Source of the DNA: JBBQWR01 sp038210495
GTDB lineage: Bacteria; Planctomycetota; Planctomycetia; Pirellulales; DATAWG01
Reading direction: 5' to 3'
Length of the DNA stretch: 64,000 bases
NCBI GenBank assembly: GCA_038210495.1
Contig: JBBQWR010000032.1
Coordinates: 1 to 64,000 of the forward strand
Below are positions 52,761 through 61,746 of this stretch, one piece after another. The position numbers and the translations under genes were made by a program. The notes below the pieces were generated by a model, which saw only the letters and a list, made by a program, of their open reading frames with translations, had not been told where the DNA came from and made no database searches. Positions within the stretch are counted from its first letter, which is position 1; the number at the start of each line of letters is the position of its first letter.

Positions 52761-54326
52761 TCAACACCATTGAAACTGCGGCGACATGAGCAGTAGGGCC
52801 AAGCACTGCGGGAGCGGTTCCACGGGCTGTTGGACAACGCGGCCGAGCGACTTAAGTTCTTCGTCGGTCAAGCTCACCGGCAGCACGCTGTCGGCAAGCA
52901 ATCTTGAAACTTTCATTGCGCCCATTCCGCTTGTCGCCCGCTCGAGCGCTTCCAAATTGATCCATGTCTCGTCGATTTGATTGCGAGCCAAATCGATCGC
53001 AAAACTCCAGCGAGAGGTCAAACCGGCGGTCCAAGACTCAGGACGAGTCGGATACCCGTCAGGCTGTGCATGACCAAAGGGCCGCTGGCCCATTTTTTCC
53101 AGATAGGCGACGATCGCGGCGCCGGACGTGCGAGCCCCCAACGCTCGCATCGCGGAAATCGCGAATTGAAAGGGCCGCCGAAACGCCGGTTCCGGACTCG
53201 TGCGAAATTCATCGCTTTGCAGTAGCTCCCCCAGCACCGCGCGAATATCGCCCTCCGACTCTAGGAACACAATCGCGAGTCGTTCTCGAAGCGGCTCGGG
53301 TACGACGCCCAAAAACCGATAGCAAAGCTTTCCTGCGATCGCTCGCGCCGTGAGCCGATGAGCGGCAAGAAGATCCAGTAACTTTTCCCCATCTTGCTGC
53401 CCTCCGCCGGCGGCGAATCGCATGCCGAGAATCTGCTTTTCATCGTCGTCGTGATCGGCGGCGCGAAACGTAAACTCACCCCAGGAGTCGTCAGCGGACC
53501 GGCCAATCATCCAACCGGTCAGCGCCCGGGCAACCTCTTGAATGTCCTCCAGCGTATAGGCCGAGGTATCCTCGAGCGTATGAAGTTCGAGCAATTCGCG
53601 GGCGTAGTTTTCATTGGGTCGGCCTCCGGTGGCGCCGTTCATTTTGCGATTTTCGGCGTTATCGAGATAAGCCATCATCGCCGCGCTATGGGCCGATGCC
53701 CCCAGCAAGTCGCGGAATCGGCCGAGCGCGAATTGCCGCATCTGGCGATCGTCGGCCGGCTTGAGCCAGCGGCACTCTCCGCGGATTTGATTGATGCTGA
53801 AGTGATCGCTCCAAAATTCGACCATCACCTCTTGAAGCGCCCGCTCGCTGTACGCCGCCCGCAAAATGGTGGCCTGCGCCAGTTGCTCCATCACGGAACC
53901 CGGGATCGTCCGGCGACCTTTGCCAAACTTGACCACCTTTCGCCAAATGGGAGTGACGGAGCTATCCGGTTCCCATTCCACCTCTCGGTCCCGCGCTTCC
54001 TCGGGTGATAAATTCAACGTCTCCAATCGACCGAGCGCGGCCAGTAATTCGGGAGATTCGGCGATCGACTCGGGATGCAGTTGGCGATCGATCCAAGCCT
54101 CGACGCTGATGGATCGCAGACGCGCGAGGTCGCCGGGCCGAGGGCCGTAGCCAAGTCGATTGAGCACGCGGGATTCGAGCGGGGTCGGCGCCCCGTCGTG
54201 GGCGGCGAGTCGATCGAGGCCATGCTGGGGATCGGCATATTCCCAGGGAGCGCAGCCGCCGAGCGAGATCGCGCCGGTTGCCGCGGCCGCCCATCGACCA
54301 AATTGTCGCCGTGAAAGTTTTGTCAT
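52761..54326 (-). CDS. DUF1800 family protein, Tat-type lipoprotein
   Basis: 521 residues. N-terminal twin-Arg (RRQFGRW), a hydrophobic core and a Cys (LGGC) suggest Tat export and lipid anchoring. DUF1800 markers: VLNRLGYGPRPGDLARL, MVEFWSDHFSI, MMAYLDNAENR, NENYARELLELHTL and QSDEFRTSPEPAFRRP. DUF1800 and DUF1501 proteins are nearly always encoded together in planctomycetes and other phyla and have no established activity. Its start overlaps the previous gene's end by 4 bp. Confidence 0.92.
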   Translation of the reverse strand: MTKLSRRQFGRWAAAATGAISLGGCAPWEYADPQHGLDRLAAHDGAPTPLESRVLNRLGYGPRPGDLARLRSISVEAWIDRQLHPESIAESPELLAALGRLETLNLSPEEARDREVEWEPDSSVTPIWRKVVKFGKGRRTIPGSVMEQLAQATILRAAYSERALQEVMVEFWSDHFSINQIRGECRWLKPADDRQMRQFALGRFRDLLGASAHSAAMMAYLDNAENRKMNGATGGRPNENYARELLELHTLEDTSAYTLEDIQEVARALTGWMIGRSADDSWGEFTFRAADHDDDEKQILGMRFAAGGGQQDGEKLLDLLAAHRLTARAIAGKLCYRFLGVVPEPLRERLAIVFLESEGDIRAVLGELLQSDEFRTSPEPAFRRPFQFAISAMRALGARTSGAAIVAYLEKMGQRPFGHAQPDGYPTRPESWTAGLTSRWSFAIDLARNQIDETWINLEALERATSGMGAMKVSRLLADSVLPVSLTDEELKSLGRVVQQPVEPLPQCLALLLMSPQFQWC

Positions 54327-54964
54327 CGACCTGCGCGCGAATGTTCTTCGCGATTGGCGACGGCGCCGCTACTCAGGCTTCGCGGATCTCCACGGCTCAG
54401 GATTCCCCACAAGCCGGCGCCTACCGACATCAGCCCCACGATGGGCAGGAACACAAACCAGCCGACCATCGGTAGGAAATACGCCGCGCTGGTGCATATC
54501 GCCCCGTAGGCAAGACCGGCCAGCGGACGATCCTCGCGCATCATCGGCCGAGCTCGGACGGCAAACAACATCGAAAACGCGGCGCCGCCGACGATCAAAC
54601 CGGCCATTGCCGGAGCGGCGAAAAGATACGCCACGTCGTTTACGATCACCCAGGCGTCGTTATAGAACCGCGGCGCGTGAATGTGGTCTTTTAAATAATC
54701 CAGCGCCTGCGACAACCACTGAATTTGAACATCGCGGAATCGCAAGTAAAGTAGCATTACCGCGATCGTAACTAGACAGCCAACTAGTCCTATAAAAAAA
54801 CAAACCAACGGACGCGACTCGAGCCGCTTGCGGGCTCGCTCAGTCGGTCCAGGCAAGAGCAGCGCAGCCCATATCAGCGTGCATGCATGCGCCAGAATTA
54901 TTCCCACGACAGCAAACGCGATCGAATAAACGGTGGCCATGCTGTCAAAAAAGTGCGAAGGCAT
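54323..54964 (-). CDS. multi-pass membrane protein of unknown function
   Basis: 213 residues from ATG 54964 (an in-frame ATG at 54940 is also possible). Four hydrophobic helices: VYSIAFAVVGIILAHACTLIWAALLL, LVCFFIGLVGCLVTIAVMLLYL, DVAYLFAAPAMAGLIVGGAAF and ICTSAAYFLPMVGWFVFLPIVGLMSVG. The gene lies just before the DUF1800 gene with a 4-bp overlap, so the three are probably co-transcribed. No family recognised. Confidence 0.7.
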   Translation of the reverse strand: MPSHFFDSMATVYSIAFAVVGIILAHACTLIWAALLLPGPTERARKRLESRPLVCFFIGLVGCLVTIAVMLLYLRFRDVQIQWLSQALDYLKDHIHAPRFYNDAWVIVNDVAYLFAAPAMAGLIVGGAAFSMLFAVRARPMMREDRPLAGLAYGAICTSAAYFLPMVGWFVFLPIVGLMSVGAGLWGILSRGDPRSLSSGAVANREEHSRAGR

Positions 54965-55269
54965 GCGCCCCCCAACATCGCGGGGACAGCGTAGCCGTGT
55001 ATTCGAGATAGGCAACGAACGATAGTTCATCGTAGTGGGGCGCCCCCCGGAAGTCCACGATTCGGTGACCAATTCCGAACGATTTGCGCAAGTCAGACCC
55101 TCACTGTCTCATTCAATCCGTTGCTAGCGTCCAGGCCTTGGAGAAACGACGTCGAATGGCTTTCGCGTTGCATTCGGTGGCCGGTGCTTGGCATCAGCCT
55201 TTCCGCCTAAATTCAGCGTCCGCGGGGAATTAAAACCATTTCATGGCTCGCGACTGCTAGGATGGTGTT
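54965..55269. other. 305-bp divergent intergenic region
   Basis: Between the membrane-protein gene and the gene at 55270. No gene, RNA or clear promoter boxes seen. Confidence 0.4.
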
Positions 55270-55581
55270 GTGCAAAACATCATCGACCAAAGCCATATCG
55301 ATCGCCTTTGTCCCCAACTTCGGCAAGTCTTTGACGCCGAAATCGCGGCCGGCAACCATACGGTTGGCACTCGCGACGGCTGGCCCGATCCCGACAATTT
55401 GTTCGTGCTCTTGAGCGATCCGTTCCACAAAGAGTTCGCGGACGCCAACCCGGCGCTGTTCTATACGGAGATCACGCCCCGGGCCTGGAAAGCCCACTAT
55501 TGCGACTTCGAGTCGAAGCAAATTTTGGCCTGCGGTTTCGATCCGGGAGAGCACGGGACACGCGCGTTTGTCCTGCCTTAA
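55270..55581 (+). CDS. small conserved-looking protein of unknown function
   Basis: 103 residues from a GTG at 55270 with AGGA 6-7 nt upstream. The sequence has an ordered, enzyme-like composition (HIDRLCPQLRQVFDAEIAAGN, DGWPDPDNLFVLLSDPF, ARAWKAHYCDFESKQ-like) and no signal peptide, so it is probably a real cytosolic protein. The longer minus-strand reading over the same bases is its shadow. Family not recognised. Confidence 0.65.
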   Translation: MQNIIDQSHIDRLCPQLRQVFDAEIAAGNHTVGTRDGWPDPDNLFVLLSDPFHKEFADANPALFYTEITPRAWKAHYCDFESKQILACGFDPGEHGTRAFVLP

Positions 55582-55585
55582 GAAT

Positions 55586-55625
55586 TGCTCACAAAACCGC
55601 CGGGGACTGTCCCCTTCTCTCAAGC
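55586..55625. repeat. AAAACCGCCGGGG hairpin repeat (copy 2)
   Basis: CTCACAAAACCGCCGGGGAC then TGTCCCCTTCTC, sharing more than 25 bp with the reverse complement of the 34126-34176 element. It lies between the 55270 gene and a decayed region. Confidence 0.75.
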
Positions 55626-55751
55626 GCAGAGGCAAGCCAGATGCATTTCGGCATTGTCGATGTGATCCAGCCGCACGCCCATCCGGTCCATGATCCCCAG
55701 GCACAGGCTGCAGAGCTTGCGGTTGCCGCCGGGTAACCTGCGCCGTCCAGG
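55620..55751 (-). pseudogene. remnant of a DUF1552-like gene (C-terminal end)
   Basis: Minus-strand frame giving GGNRKLCSLCLGIMDRMGV and RLDHIDNAEMHL before a TGA at 55620-55622. This resembles the last 40 residues of DUF1552 proteins, which end with a helix and a MGVxxDxFGD-type turn. Nothing upstream in the same frame is a complete gene, so it is a decayed fragment. Moderate confidence because the match rests on a short stretch. Confidence 0.45.
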
Positions 55752-55934
55752 GCCCTGGCAATGGTCGAAAACGCATTTCTAGAAACGATGTTGGCCAAGG
55801 TCCTCGCGGCGCCGACCAACAGCCATCCGCCTTGCGAGTCGCCGACCAAAAAAATCTTGCAAATCAAAATGATCGAGCAAACCTGCGTCTGAGACGATCC
55901 TCTACAATCGGTCTCAAGGAAGGACCGCGGCTCA

Positions 55935-56777
55935 ATGAAGGTATCCGAGACAGTGATGACAGCCCCCCAATCAACGCCGCTGCCGGGAGAGGAATTCAAG
56001 GCGGGCAAGATGCCCGGCCATTGGCTGCTGGCGCGCTTGGGAAAACGAGTCCTGCGTCCGGGAGGACGGCAATTGACCGGCCGGATGATCGAGGCCTTGA
56101 ATATCCAACCGTCCGATGCGGTCGTCGAATTTGCGCCGGGCCTCGGACAAACCGCACGGCTTGCTCTCTCCAAGAATCCGGCTAGCTACACGGCGATCGA
56201 GCGCAATAAGGACGCGGCGGCATTCGTACGGAAGTTTCTCCGCGGTTCCGAGCAACGCTGCTTCGTGGGCTTGGCGGAAAAAACGTGCCTGCCCAACGGA
56301 TTGGCCACCGTCGTCTACGGCGAAGCCATGCTTTCGATGCAAATGGTCCAGCAGAGGTCTCTGATAGTTCGCGAAGCGAACCGATTGTTAACCCTGGGTG
56401 GCCGCTATGGCATCCACGAACTGTGCCTGATTCCCAGCGATCTCCCCGAAAGCGTCAAAACCCAGATTCAGAATGAACTCTCGACCGTTATCAACCACGG
56501 AACCCGGCCGTTGACGACCGCGGAGTGGCATGGTCTTCTCGAATCCAACGGGTTTTCGGTCGAGACTGACGACCAAGCTCCGATGCGACTCCTGGAGCCT
56601 CGGCGGATCATTCAGGATGAAGGGTTACTCGGCGCTGTACTTTTTGCCGCCAACCTGCTATGCAATCCACAGGCGCGGCGAAGGGTTTTGGCAATGCGGC
56701 GAGTTTTTGCTAAACATCGAGAACATCTCGCGGCGGTCATGTTGGCCGGCAAAAAAATCGAGGAGATTTCGCCATGA
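55935..56777 (+). CDS. class I SAM-dependent methyltransferase
   Basis: 280 residues from ATG 55935 (AAGGAAGG about 12 nt upstream; an ATG at 55956 is possible). Motif I VVEFAPGLGQTARLAL (about 63-78), acidic ribose ligand in YTAIERNKDAA, VVYGEAMLSMQ and LTLGGRYGIHELCL (motif VI-like) identify a Rossmann methyltransferase. Substrate unknown. In frame and directly after its stop lies a TDT-transporter remnant, so the gene may once have belonged to a TehA/TehB-like pair; speculative. Confidence 0.8.
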   Translation: MKVSETVMTAPQSTPLPGEEFKAGKMPGHWLLARLGKRVLRPGGRQLTGRMIEALNIQPSDAVVEFAPGLGQTARLALSKNPASYTAIERNKDAAAFVRKFLRGSEQRCFVGLAEKTCLPNGLATVVYGEAMLSMQMVQQRSLIVREANRLLTLGGRYGIHELCLIPSDLPESVKTQIQNELSTVINHGTRPLTTAEWHGLLESNGFSVETDDQAPMRLLEPRRIIQDEGLLGAVLFAANLLCNPQARRRVLAMRRVFAKHREHLAAVMLAGKKIEEISP

Positions 56778-56786
56778 CAGCGGCAT

Positions 56787-57011
56787 GTGTACAAACGGTT
56801 TCGGCTGCGATATGACCCGCAGTACTGGGGCGCGGTATTTCCGCTGGGGATGTACACCGTTTCTACGTTTCGCTTGTCCCGCGGCATGGAATTGCCATTC
56901 TTAATGGGTATTCCACGGACCTTCCTCTACGTCCCGCTCGCCGCGTGGTTGTTGACATTCGGCGCCATGCAGTACTCGCTGGCAATTCGTCCTTGGCAGC
57001 GAATAGCGTAA
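56787..57011 (+). pseudogene. C-terminal remnant of a TDT (TehA/SLAC1-type) transporter
   Basis: 74 codons, no proper start. RLRYDPQYWGAVFPLGMYTV, STFRL, GIPRTFLYV and LAAWLLTF correspond to the last two membrane helices of tellurite-resistance/dicarboxylate (TDT) transporters; the preceding eight helices are missing. The frame abuts the methyltransferase stop. Decayed, probably not functional. Confidence 0.65.
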
Positions 57012-57055
57012 TCGCGCCCTAGCCGTCGGAAATACCCTCAAACCCAGGTTACGGC

Positions 57056-57083
57056 TTGAAATCATGGGATTAAAGATTATCAT
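57056..57083 (+). promoter_or_regulatory. probable sigma-70 promoter of the tRNA-Arg gene
   Basis: TTGAAA (57056-57061), a 16-bp spacer and TATCAT (57078-57083), each one base from consensus, in locally AT-rich DNA about 50 bp before the tRNA. Confidence 0.55.
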
Positions 57084-57135
57084 AGCAGTGTAGTCTAGCG
57101 ATATTTCTTCATAACTCACTACACTACAAGGACTT

Positions 57136-57209
<74 letters not shown>

Positions 57210-57218
57210 CTTAAAAAT

Positions 57219-57396
57219 AGCTACGACAACACCAGCCGGTTGATTGGCGCCTCAAATTATCGGGGCGTCGCGGCGACCTGCGACGCCAACGGCCATCCGA
57301 GCGCTATCTCTGGGACCCGGCGGTCGAGGAAATCCTGGCTGGGCGGCGGGCCGAGTCCGAGGACCCGCCGGTTGCGCGACTAGTCGGTGTGCGATG
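57219..57396 (+). pseudogene. frameshifted remnant of an RHS/YD-repeat protein gene
   Basis: The first frame gives SYDNTSRLIGASNYRG and CDANGHP, then a one-base frame change gives ERYLWDPAVEEILA. The latter closely matches the RHS-core hallmark RYLWGPAVDxxLA, and the former the YD-repeat style. The fragment is about 60 codons, ends in a stop and has no flanking partner. It begins right after the tRNA-Arg 3' end. Confidence 0.6.
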
Positions 57397-57415
57397 GCTG
57401 CGATAGACTCGCGGC

Positions 57416-58408
57416 ATGGCGACAAATCTCACTCCGCAATATCACAAGGCCGAAGAGGGATACCGCCGCGCGGCGACGACCGAAGACGAGCTCCACTGGC
57501 TGGAGGTGATGTTCAAAGAGATGCCTAAGCACAAGGCATCCGAGAAGCTTCAGTCAGAACTCAAGCAAAAAATCAGCCGCACGAAAAAGGACCTCGTGGC
57601 CGAGCGCAAAACGGCCAAAAAGGGGCCCAGCGTCCGCATTCTTCGGCAAGGCGCCGGCACGGCCATCGTCTTGGGCGCCCCCAACAGCGGCAAAAGCCAA
57701 CTGGTTGCCTCGCTCACGCGCGCCAAACCCGACGTGGCGCCGTATCCCTTCACGACCCGCGCGCCGCTGCCCGGCATGATGATCTGGGAAGACGTGATGG
57801 TCCAGCTCATCGACACGCCGCCTATCACGCGCGACTATCTCGAGCCGTACATGCAGGGACTAATCCGCAGCGCCGATGTCGCCGTGCTCCTGGTGGATCT
57901 GGGTAGCGACGACGGCGTCGAGCAGTTGCAAGAATTTCTGGACCGACTCAGCGGCACGAAAACGCGCCTCGGCATTACGTCGCATTTGGACGAAAACGAT
58001 CTCGGCGTCTCCTACACGCGAACGCTGCTGGCGCCCAACAAGATCGACGACTCCGGCGCCGCCGACCGTCTTGAGCTATTGCACGAGCTCTGCCCGCTCG
58101 ATTTTCCTGAGTACCCGATTTCGGCCGCGCACGGTCAAGGACTCGAAAACCTGCGGACGACAATTTTTCGGGCGCTCGACGTTGTTCGCGTTTACACGAA
58201 GGTCCCCACGGCCAAGAGCGCGGACATGGATCGCCCCTTCACAATCCCACGCGGTCAGTCGCTGCAAGAGGTCGCCGAATTGGTCCATAAAGATCTCGCC
58301 GCGAACGTAAAATTCGCCCGCATCTGGGGCCACGGCGTCCACGATGGCGCCGTCGTCAAACCCGACCATGTGATGCACGACAAAGACATCGTCGAGCTGC
58401 ATACTTGA
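57416..58408 (+). CDS. Obg/DRG-like GTPase with TGS domain
   Basis: 330 residues. Helical N-terminus (1-75, with KHKASEKLQSELKQKISRTKKD), then a P-loop GTPase: G1 GAPNSGKS (about 85-92), switch region YPFTTRAPLPG, G3 DTPP (DxxG replaced by DTPPI), and a TGS domain at the end (FTIPRGQSLQEVAELVHKDLA, WGHGVHDGAVVKPDHVM). Closest in layout to DRG/Obg-type GTPases that bind ribosomes or tRNA. G4 is LAPNKIDDSG (NKID). Cytoplasmic. Its function in bacteria is not established. Confidence 0.9.
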   Translation: MATNLTPQYHKAEEGYRRAATTEDELHWLEVMFKEMPKHKASEKLQSELKQKISRTKKDLVAERKTAKKGPSVRILRQGAGTAIVLGAPNSGKSQLVASLTRAKPDVAPYPFTTRAPLPGMMIWEDVMVQLIDTPPITRDYLEPYMQGLIRSADVAVLLVDLGSDDGVEQLQEFLDRLSGTKTRLGITSHLDENDLGVSYTRTLLAPNKIDDSGAADRLELLHELCPLDFPEYPISAAHGQGLENLRTTIFRALDVVRVYTKVPTAKSADMDRPFTIPRGQSLQEVAELVHKDLAANVKFARIWGHGVHDGAVVKPDHVMHDKDIVELHT

Positions 58409-58465
58409 AGGTTTTCAGCCATTCGGCTCCCTTGCCTCGCCCGCCACTCGCCACGCCATCCTCTC

Positions 58466-60262
58466 ATGACCAACTCCGAGATCGCCTCTGCATTTACCGA
58501 GATCGCCGACATCCTCGAGTTTCAGGGCGCCAACGCTTTTCGGGTCCGCGCTTATCGCAATGGCGCCCGCACGATCAATGAGCTTAGCGAGCCGCTTGAG
58601 CGGGTCGTTCGCGATCCGTCGCGGAAGCTGACCGATTTTACCGGCATTGGCGCTGAGCTGGCCGCGAAGATCGGCACGCTGGTGAATACTGGCAGTCTGC
58701 CGATGCTCGAGGAACTTAAAGCCCAAGTGCCGCCGAGCGCGGTCATGCTGCTTCGCATTCCGGGACTCGGCCCGAAGAAGGCGGCGCGGCTGTTCAACGA
58801 GTTGGGCGTCAGCTCGCTCGATGAACTGCGGACCGCCTGCGAGACGCACAAGGTGCAAGAGCTCGCCGGATTCGGCAGCAAGACCGAGGCCGCGATCCTG
58901 GCCGGCATGACGCTCGCCCAGTCGCCCGAGTTTCAGCGAATCTACTGGGCCGACGCCGACGTATTCGCTCAAGCGATGCTGGCCCATTTGAGGGCGTGCG
59001 AGAGCATCAAGCAGATGCAATTGGCGGGCAGTTATCGCCGGGGCCAGGAAACGATCGGCGATTTGGATATCGTCGTCGACTCCGAAAATCCGGCCGAGGT
59101 GATGGACCGACTGGCGGAATACGCCGGGATTCAGACCGTCCTCGGCCGCGGCGACACGAAGATGTCGGTCCGTTTGGGCGGCGGTCCCCAGGTCGATGTG
59201 CGAATTGTGCCGACCGAGGCCTACGGCGCCGCGCTGCTCTATTTCACCGGCTCCAAGCAGCACAATATCGTACTCCGGGGACTGGCCAAGGACCGGGGAA
59301 TGCGAATTAACGAATACGGTATTTTCGCCGCGCCCAAAGTAGTCGCCAAGGACGTTGACGATGATAGCGGCGCAGTCGATGTCTCGAAACTCGAGTATCT
59401 GGCCGGCCGCACGGAGGCGGAGATTTATGCCAAGCTCGATTTGCCGGTCATACCGCCAGAGCTGCGCGAAGCCCGCTGGGAATTCGAGTGGGCGGCCACC
59501 GGGGCAATGCCCGAGCTGATTGCGCTCGAAGACTTGCGGGGCGATCTTCATATGCACACGACCGCCAGCGACGGCAAAGCTTCGCTGGCGGAAATGGTCG
59601 CCGCGGCTCGCGATCGCGGCCGCCACTATATTGCCATCACCGATCATTCCAAACGGGCCACCATCGCCAACGGTCTCGACGCAACGCGGCTATTGCGGCA
59701 GTGGGAAGAGGTCGATCGCTTCAACGCCCAGCTTCTGGCCGACGAGCCGAACTGCGGCTTTCGCGTGCTCAAGGGGTGCGAGGTCGATATTCTCGAACGC
59801 GGCGGACTCGACATCGACGACGCCACGCTGGCTCAAGCCGATTGGATCGTAGCCAGCGTTCATTACGGACAGAACCAATCATCCGAGCAGATCACTCGGC
59901 GCATCGTTGACGCGATCGCCAATCCTTACCTCTGCGCCATTGCTCACCCCACCGGCCGCCTGATCGGCCGCCGGGGGCCGTACGATGTCGATCTGGAAGC
60001 GGTGTTCGAAGCGGCCAAGCGGCACGGCAAGTTTCTGGAACTCAATTCCAATCCCGCTCGGCTCGATCTGAACGACATTAACTGCGCCGCCGCAAAACGC
60101 CACGGCGTTTCGATCGTAATCTCATCCGACGCCCACAACACGACGGGCATGGATGTCCTAAGGTTCGGCATTCTACAAGCTCACCGCGCGGGACTCACCA
60201 AAGCCGACGTTGCCAATACACGGACGTGGGAACAGATGCGGCAGATGCTCAGGCGCGAGTGA
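58466..60262 (+). CDS. polX: DNA polymerase/3'-5' exonuclease PolX
   Basis: 598 residues, full length. HhH region (DFTGIGAELAAKIG, RIPGLGPKKAARL), then the family X polymerase core with GSYRRG (about 188-193) and GDLDIV (about 196-201), whose Asp pair binds metal, and VDVRIV for the third Asp. The C-terminal PHP domain has DLHMHTTASDG, ITDHS, GCEVDIL, SVHYG, AHPTGR and SSDAHNT. PolX fills gaps in base-excision repair and trims 3' ends. Preceded by GTGGCGA-type heptamers. Confidence 0.96.
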   Translation: MTNSEIASAFTEIADILEFQGANAFRVRAYRNGARTINELSEPLERVVRDPSRKLTDFTGIGAELAAKIGTLVNTGSLPMLEELKAQVPPSAVMLLRIPGLGPKKAARLFNELGVSSLDELRTACETHKVQELAGFGSKTEAAILAGMTLAQSPEFQRIYWADADVFAQAMLAHLRACESIKQMQLAGSYRRGQETIGDLDIVVDSENPAEVMDRLAEYAGIQTVLGRGDTKMSVRLGGGPQVDVRIVPTEAYGAALLYFTGSKQHNIVLRGLAKDRGMRINEYGIFAAPKVVAKDVDDDSGAVDVSKLEYLAGRTEAEIYAKLDLPVIPPELREARWEFEWAATGAMPELIALEDLRGDLHMHTTASDGKASLAEMVAAARDRGRHYIAITDHSKRATIANGLDATRLLRQWEEVDRFNAQLLADEPNCGFRVLKGCEVDILERGGLDIDDATLAQADWIVASVHYGQNQSSEQITRRIVDAIANPYLCAIAHPTGRLIGRRGPYDVDLEAVFEAAKRHGKFLELNSNPARLDLNDINCAAAKRHGVSIVISSDAHNTTGMDVLRFGILQAHRAGLTKADVANTRTWEQMRQMLRRE

Positions 60263-60636
60263 AAACCGCTAACAATACTGCGCGTGGCCGGGTTGGAGGC
60301 GTCGTCGCCAAAACTCCGGAGAGAGGAAGCCCGAATTGCTAATGACGAATTTCTAATTAATAACGAATGACGAAGCACGAATGACGAAGGCCTGAAATTG
60401 GCTTTTTACGGCGGTTTTATGCCGTCTCATTTTCGCGGCATCACAGCGCTGCTCGCAGCGCCATGGAGAAACCTTAGTCATTCGTCATTTAAGCATTCGT
60501 TATTGATTAGACATTGGGTGTTTCGTCATTCCCGCGTTTTCGGGGCTTCCCTTCGCCGCGGGCCCCGGCCCCCCAAGAGTCGTTCAGTTAGCGTTTCTAA
60601 GATCGGGCAACCAAGACCTTTCAGCCGTTCGATACG
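60263..60636. other. 374-bp region with an ATTCGTCATT-family repeat
   Basis: 60331-60530 is repeat copy 2 (listed separately). The rest shows no gene. Confidence 0.5.
60331..60530. repeat. ATTCGTCATT-family repeat (copy 2)
   Basis: Outer units AATGACGAATTT and CATTCGTCATTTAAG. The stretch 60377-60437 is an exact inverted copy of 61550-61610. Confidence 0.85.
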
Positions 60637-61446
60637 ATGAATACACGGAATCAGAACTCCCTGGACGTCGAACGCATCGCCGTCGAGCTGCCTCATCTGC
60701 ACGTAGAGCACTACGCTGTTTTGCCGTCGACGCAAGATCGGGCTCGCGACGCCGCGGCCTGTCCGCTGGAAACGACGCCGCTGCTGATCGTCGCCGATTA
60801 CCAGACGGCCGGGCGGGGTCGGGAGAGCCATGCCTGGTGGTCTGGCGGGGAGAGTTTGGCGTTTAGCCTGTTGTTCGATCCGGCCCGGTATGGCTGCCCC
60901 CGACGGCCGGCGCCATGCTTGTCGCTGGCCGTGAGCGTGGCGATCGTCCAGGCGATCGGCCCGCGGTTGGCGACGGGCGCCGAAAAACATGCCGCAGGGT
61001 TGCATTGGCCGAACGATGTGTTCGTCGGCGAGCGAAAGTTGGCCGGCGTGCTTGTCGAAGTGTTGCCCGACGGACGGCACATCGTCGGCGTGGGGCTGAA
61101 CGTCAACGACCGGGCGATCGACGCTCCGGCCGAATTGCGAGAGCGCGTCGGCACGCTCCGCGATCTCACCGGCCGGCTGCATGAATTGACGCCGCTGTTG
61201 GTCGATCTATTAACGCGGCTCGAATCCCGGCTGCGAGAATTGGCCGCGGAGTCCAGTTCGCTCGGGTCGCGGTTCAACGAGCTTTGCTTACAGCGCGGAC
61301 GGCAACTCACGCTGTACATCGGCGATCGGACGGTTACTGGCCAGTGCGTGGGAATCGCTCCCGACGGCGGGCTGCTACTCGACACGCCGTCGGGCGTCGA
61401 GGCGTTTTACTGCGGCACGCTCCAGCCGCCGAAAAAAGAATCGTAG
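60637..61446 (+). CDS. birA: biotin--[acetyl-CoA-carboxylase] ligase
   Basis: 269 residues, the short type without an N-terminal DNA-binding domain, so it is an enzyme rather than the biotin repressor. GRGRESHAWWSGGESLAFSL (about 60-79) is the biotinyl-AMP loop, HWPNDVFVGERKLAGVLVE binds biotin and ATP, and the C-terminal SH3-like domain ends FYCGTLQPP. It attaches biotin to the carboxyl carrier protein. It sits alone between two inverted 61-bp repeat segments. Confidence 0.94.
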   Translation: MNTRNQNSLDVERIAVELPHLHVEHYAVLPSTQDRARDAAACPLETTPLLIVADYQTAGRGRESHAWWSGGESLAFSLLFDPARYGCPRRPAPCLSLAVSVAIVQAIGPRLATGAEKHAAGLHWPNDVFVGERKLAGVLVEVLPDGRHIVGVGLNVNDRAIDAPAELRERVGTLRDLTGRLHELTPLLVDLLTRLESRLRELAAESSSLGSRFNELCLQRGRQLTLYIGDRTVTGQCVGIAPDGGLLLDTPSGVEAFYCGTLQPPKKES

Positions 61447-61746
61447 GTCGTCGGGTGGGCGGGGGATGGCGCCGAAGGGAAGCCCCGGATAGGCGGAAAT
61501 GACGAATGACTGAGGTTTCTATGTGGCGCTGCGAGTAGCGGTAGGATGTCGCGAAAATGAGACGGCATAAAACCGCCGTAAAAAGCCAATTTCAGGCCTT
61601 CGTCATTCGTCATCGATTAGACATGGGGGGGTGGGATAGGACGCAGCTTTGCTGCTGATGCATTTCTTCCCCACCCCCGCAAAGCAACTCACATTTGCCG
61701 CGACGCTGCCTCGCTGACGTTTCGGGTTAGTAGGGGATGCAACCTC
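61447..61746. other. 300-bp region with an ATTCGTCATT-family repeat
   Basis: Contains repeat copy 3 (61498-61624); no gene seen in the remainder. Confidence 0.5.
61498..61624. repeat. ATTCGTCATT-family repeat (copy 3), inverted
   Basis: Opposite orientation to copy 2; the segment 61550-61610 is its exact reverse complement over 61 bp. Confidence 0.85.

Larger units (their letters stand above)
55582..55934. other. 353-bp decayed region
   Basis: Holds the AAAACCGCC repeat copy 2 and the DUF1552-like remnant; from about 55760 to 55934 no gene is supported. The methyltransferase start region follows. Confidence 0.5.

Noticed and set aside
55213..55776. Minus frame antisense to the gene at 55270
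   Set aside because: The plus-strand reading has the better ribosome site and protein-like composition.
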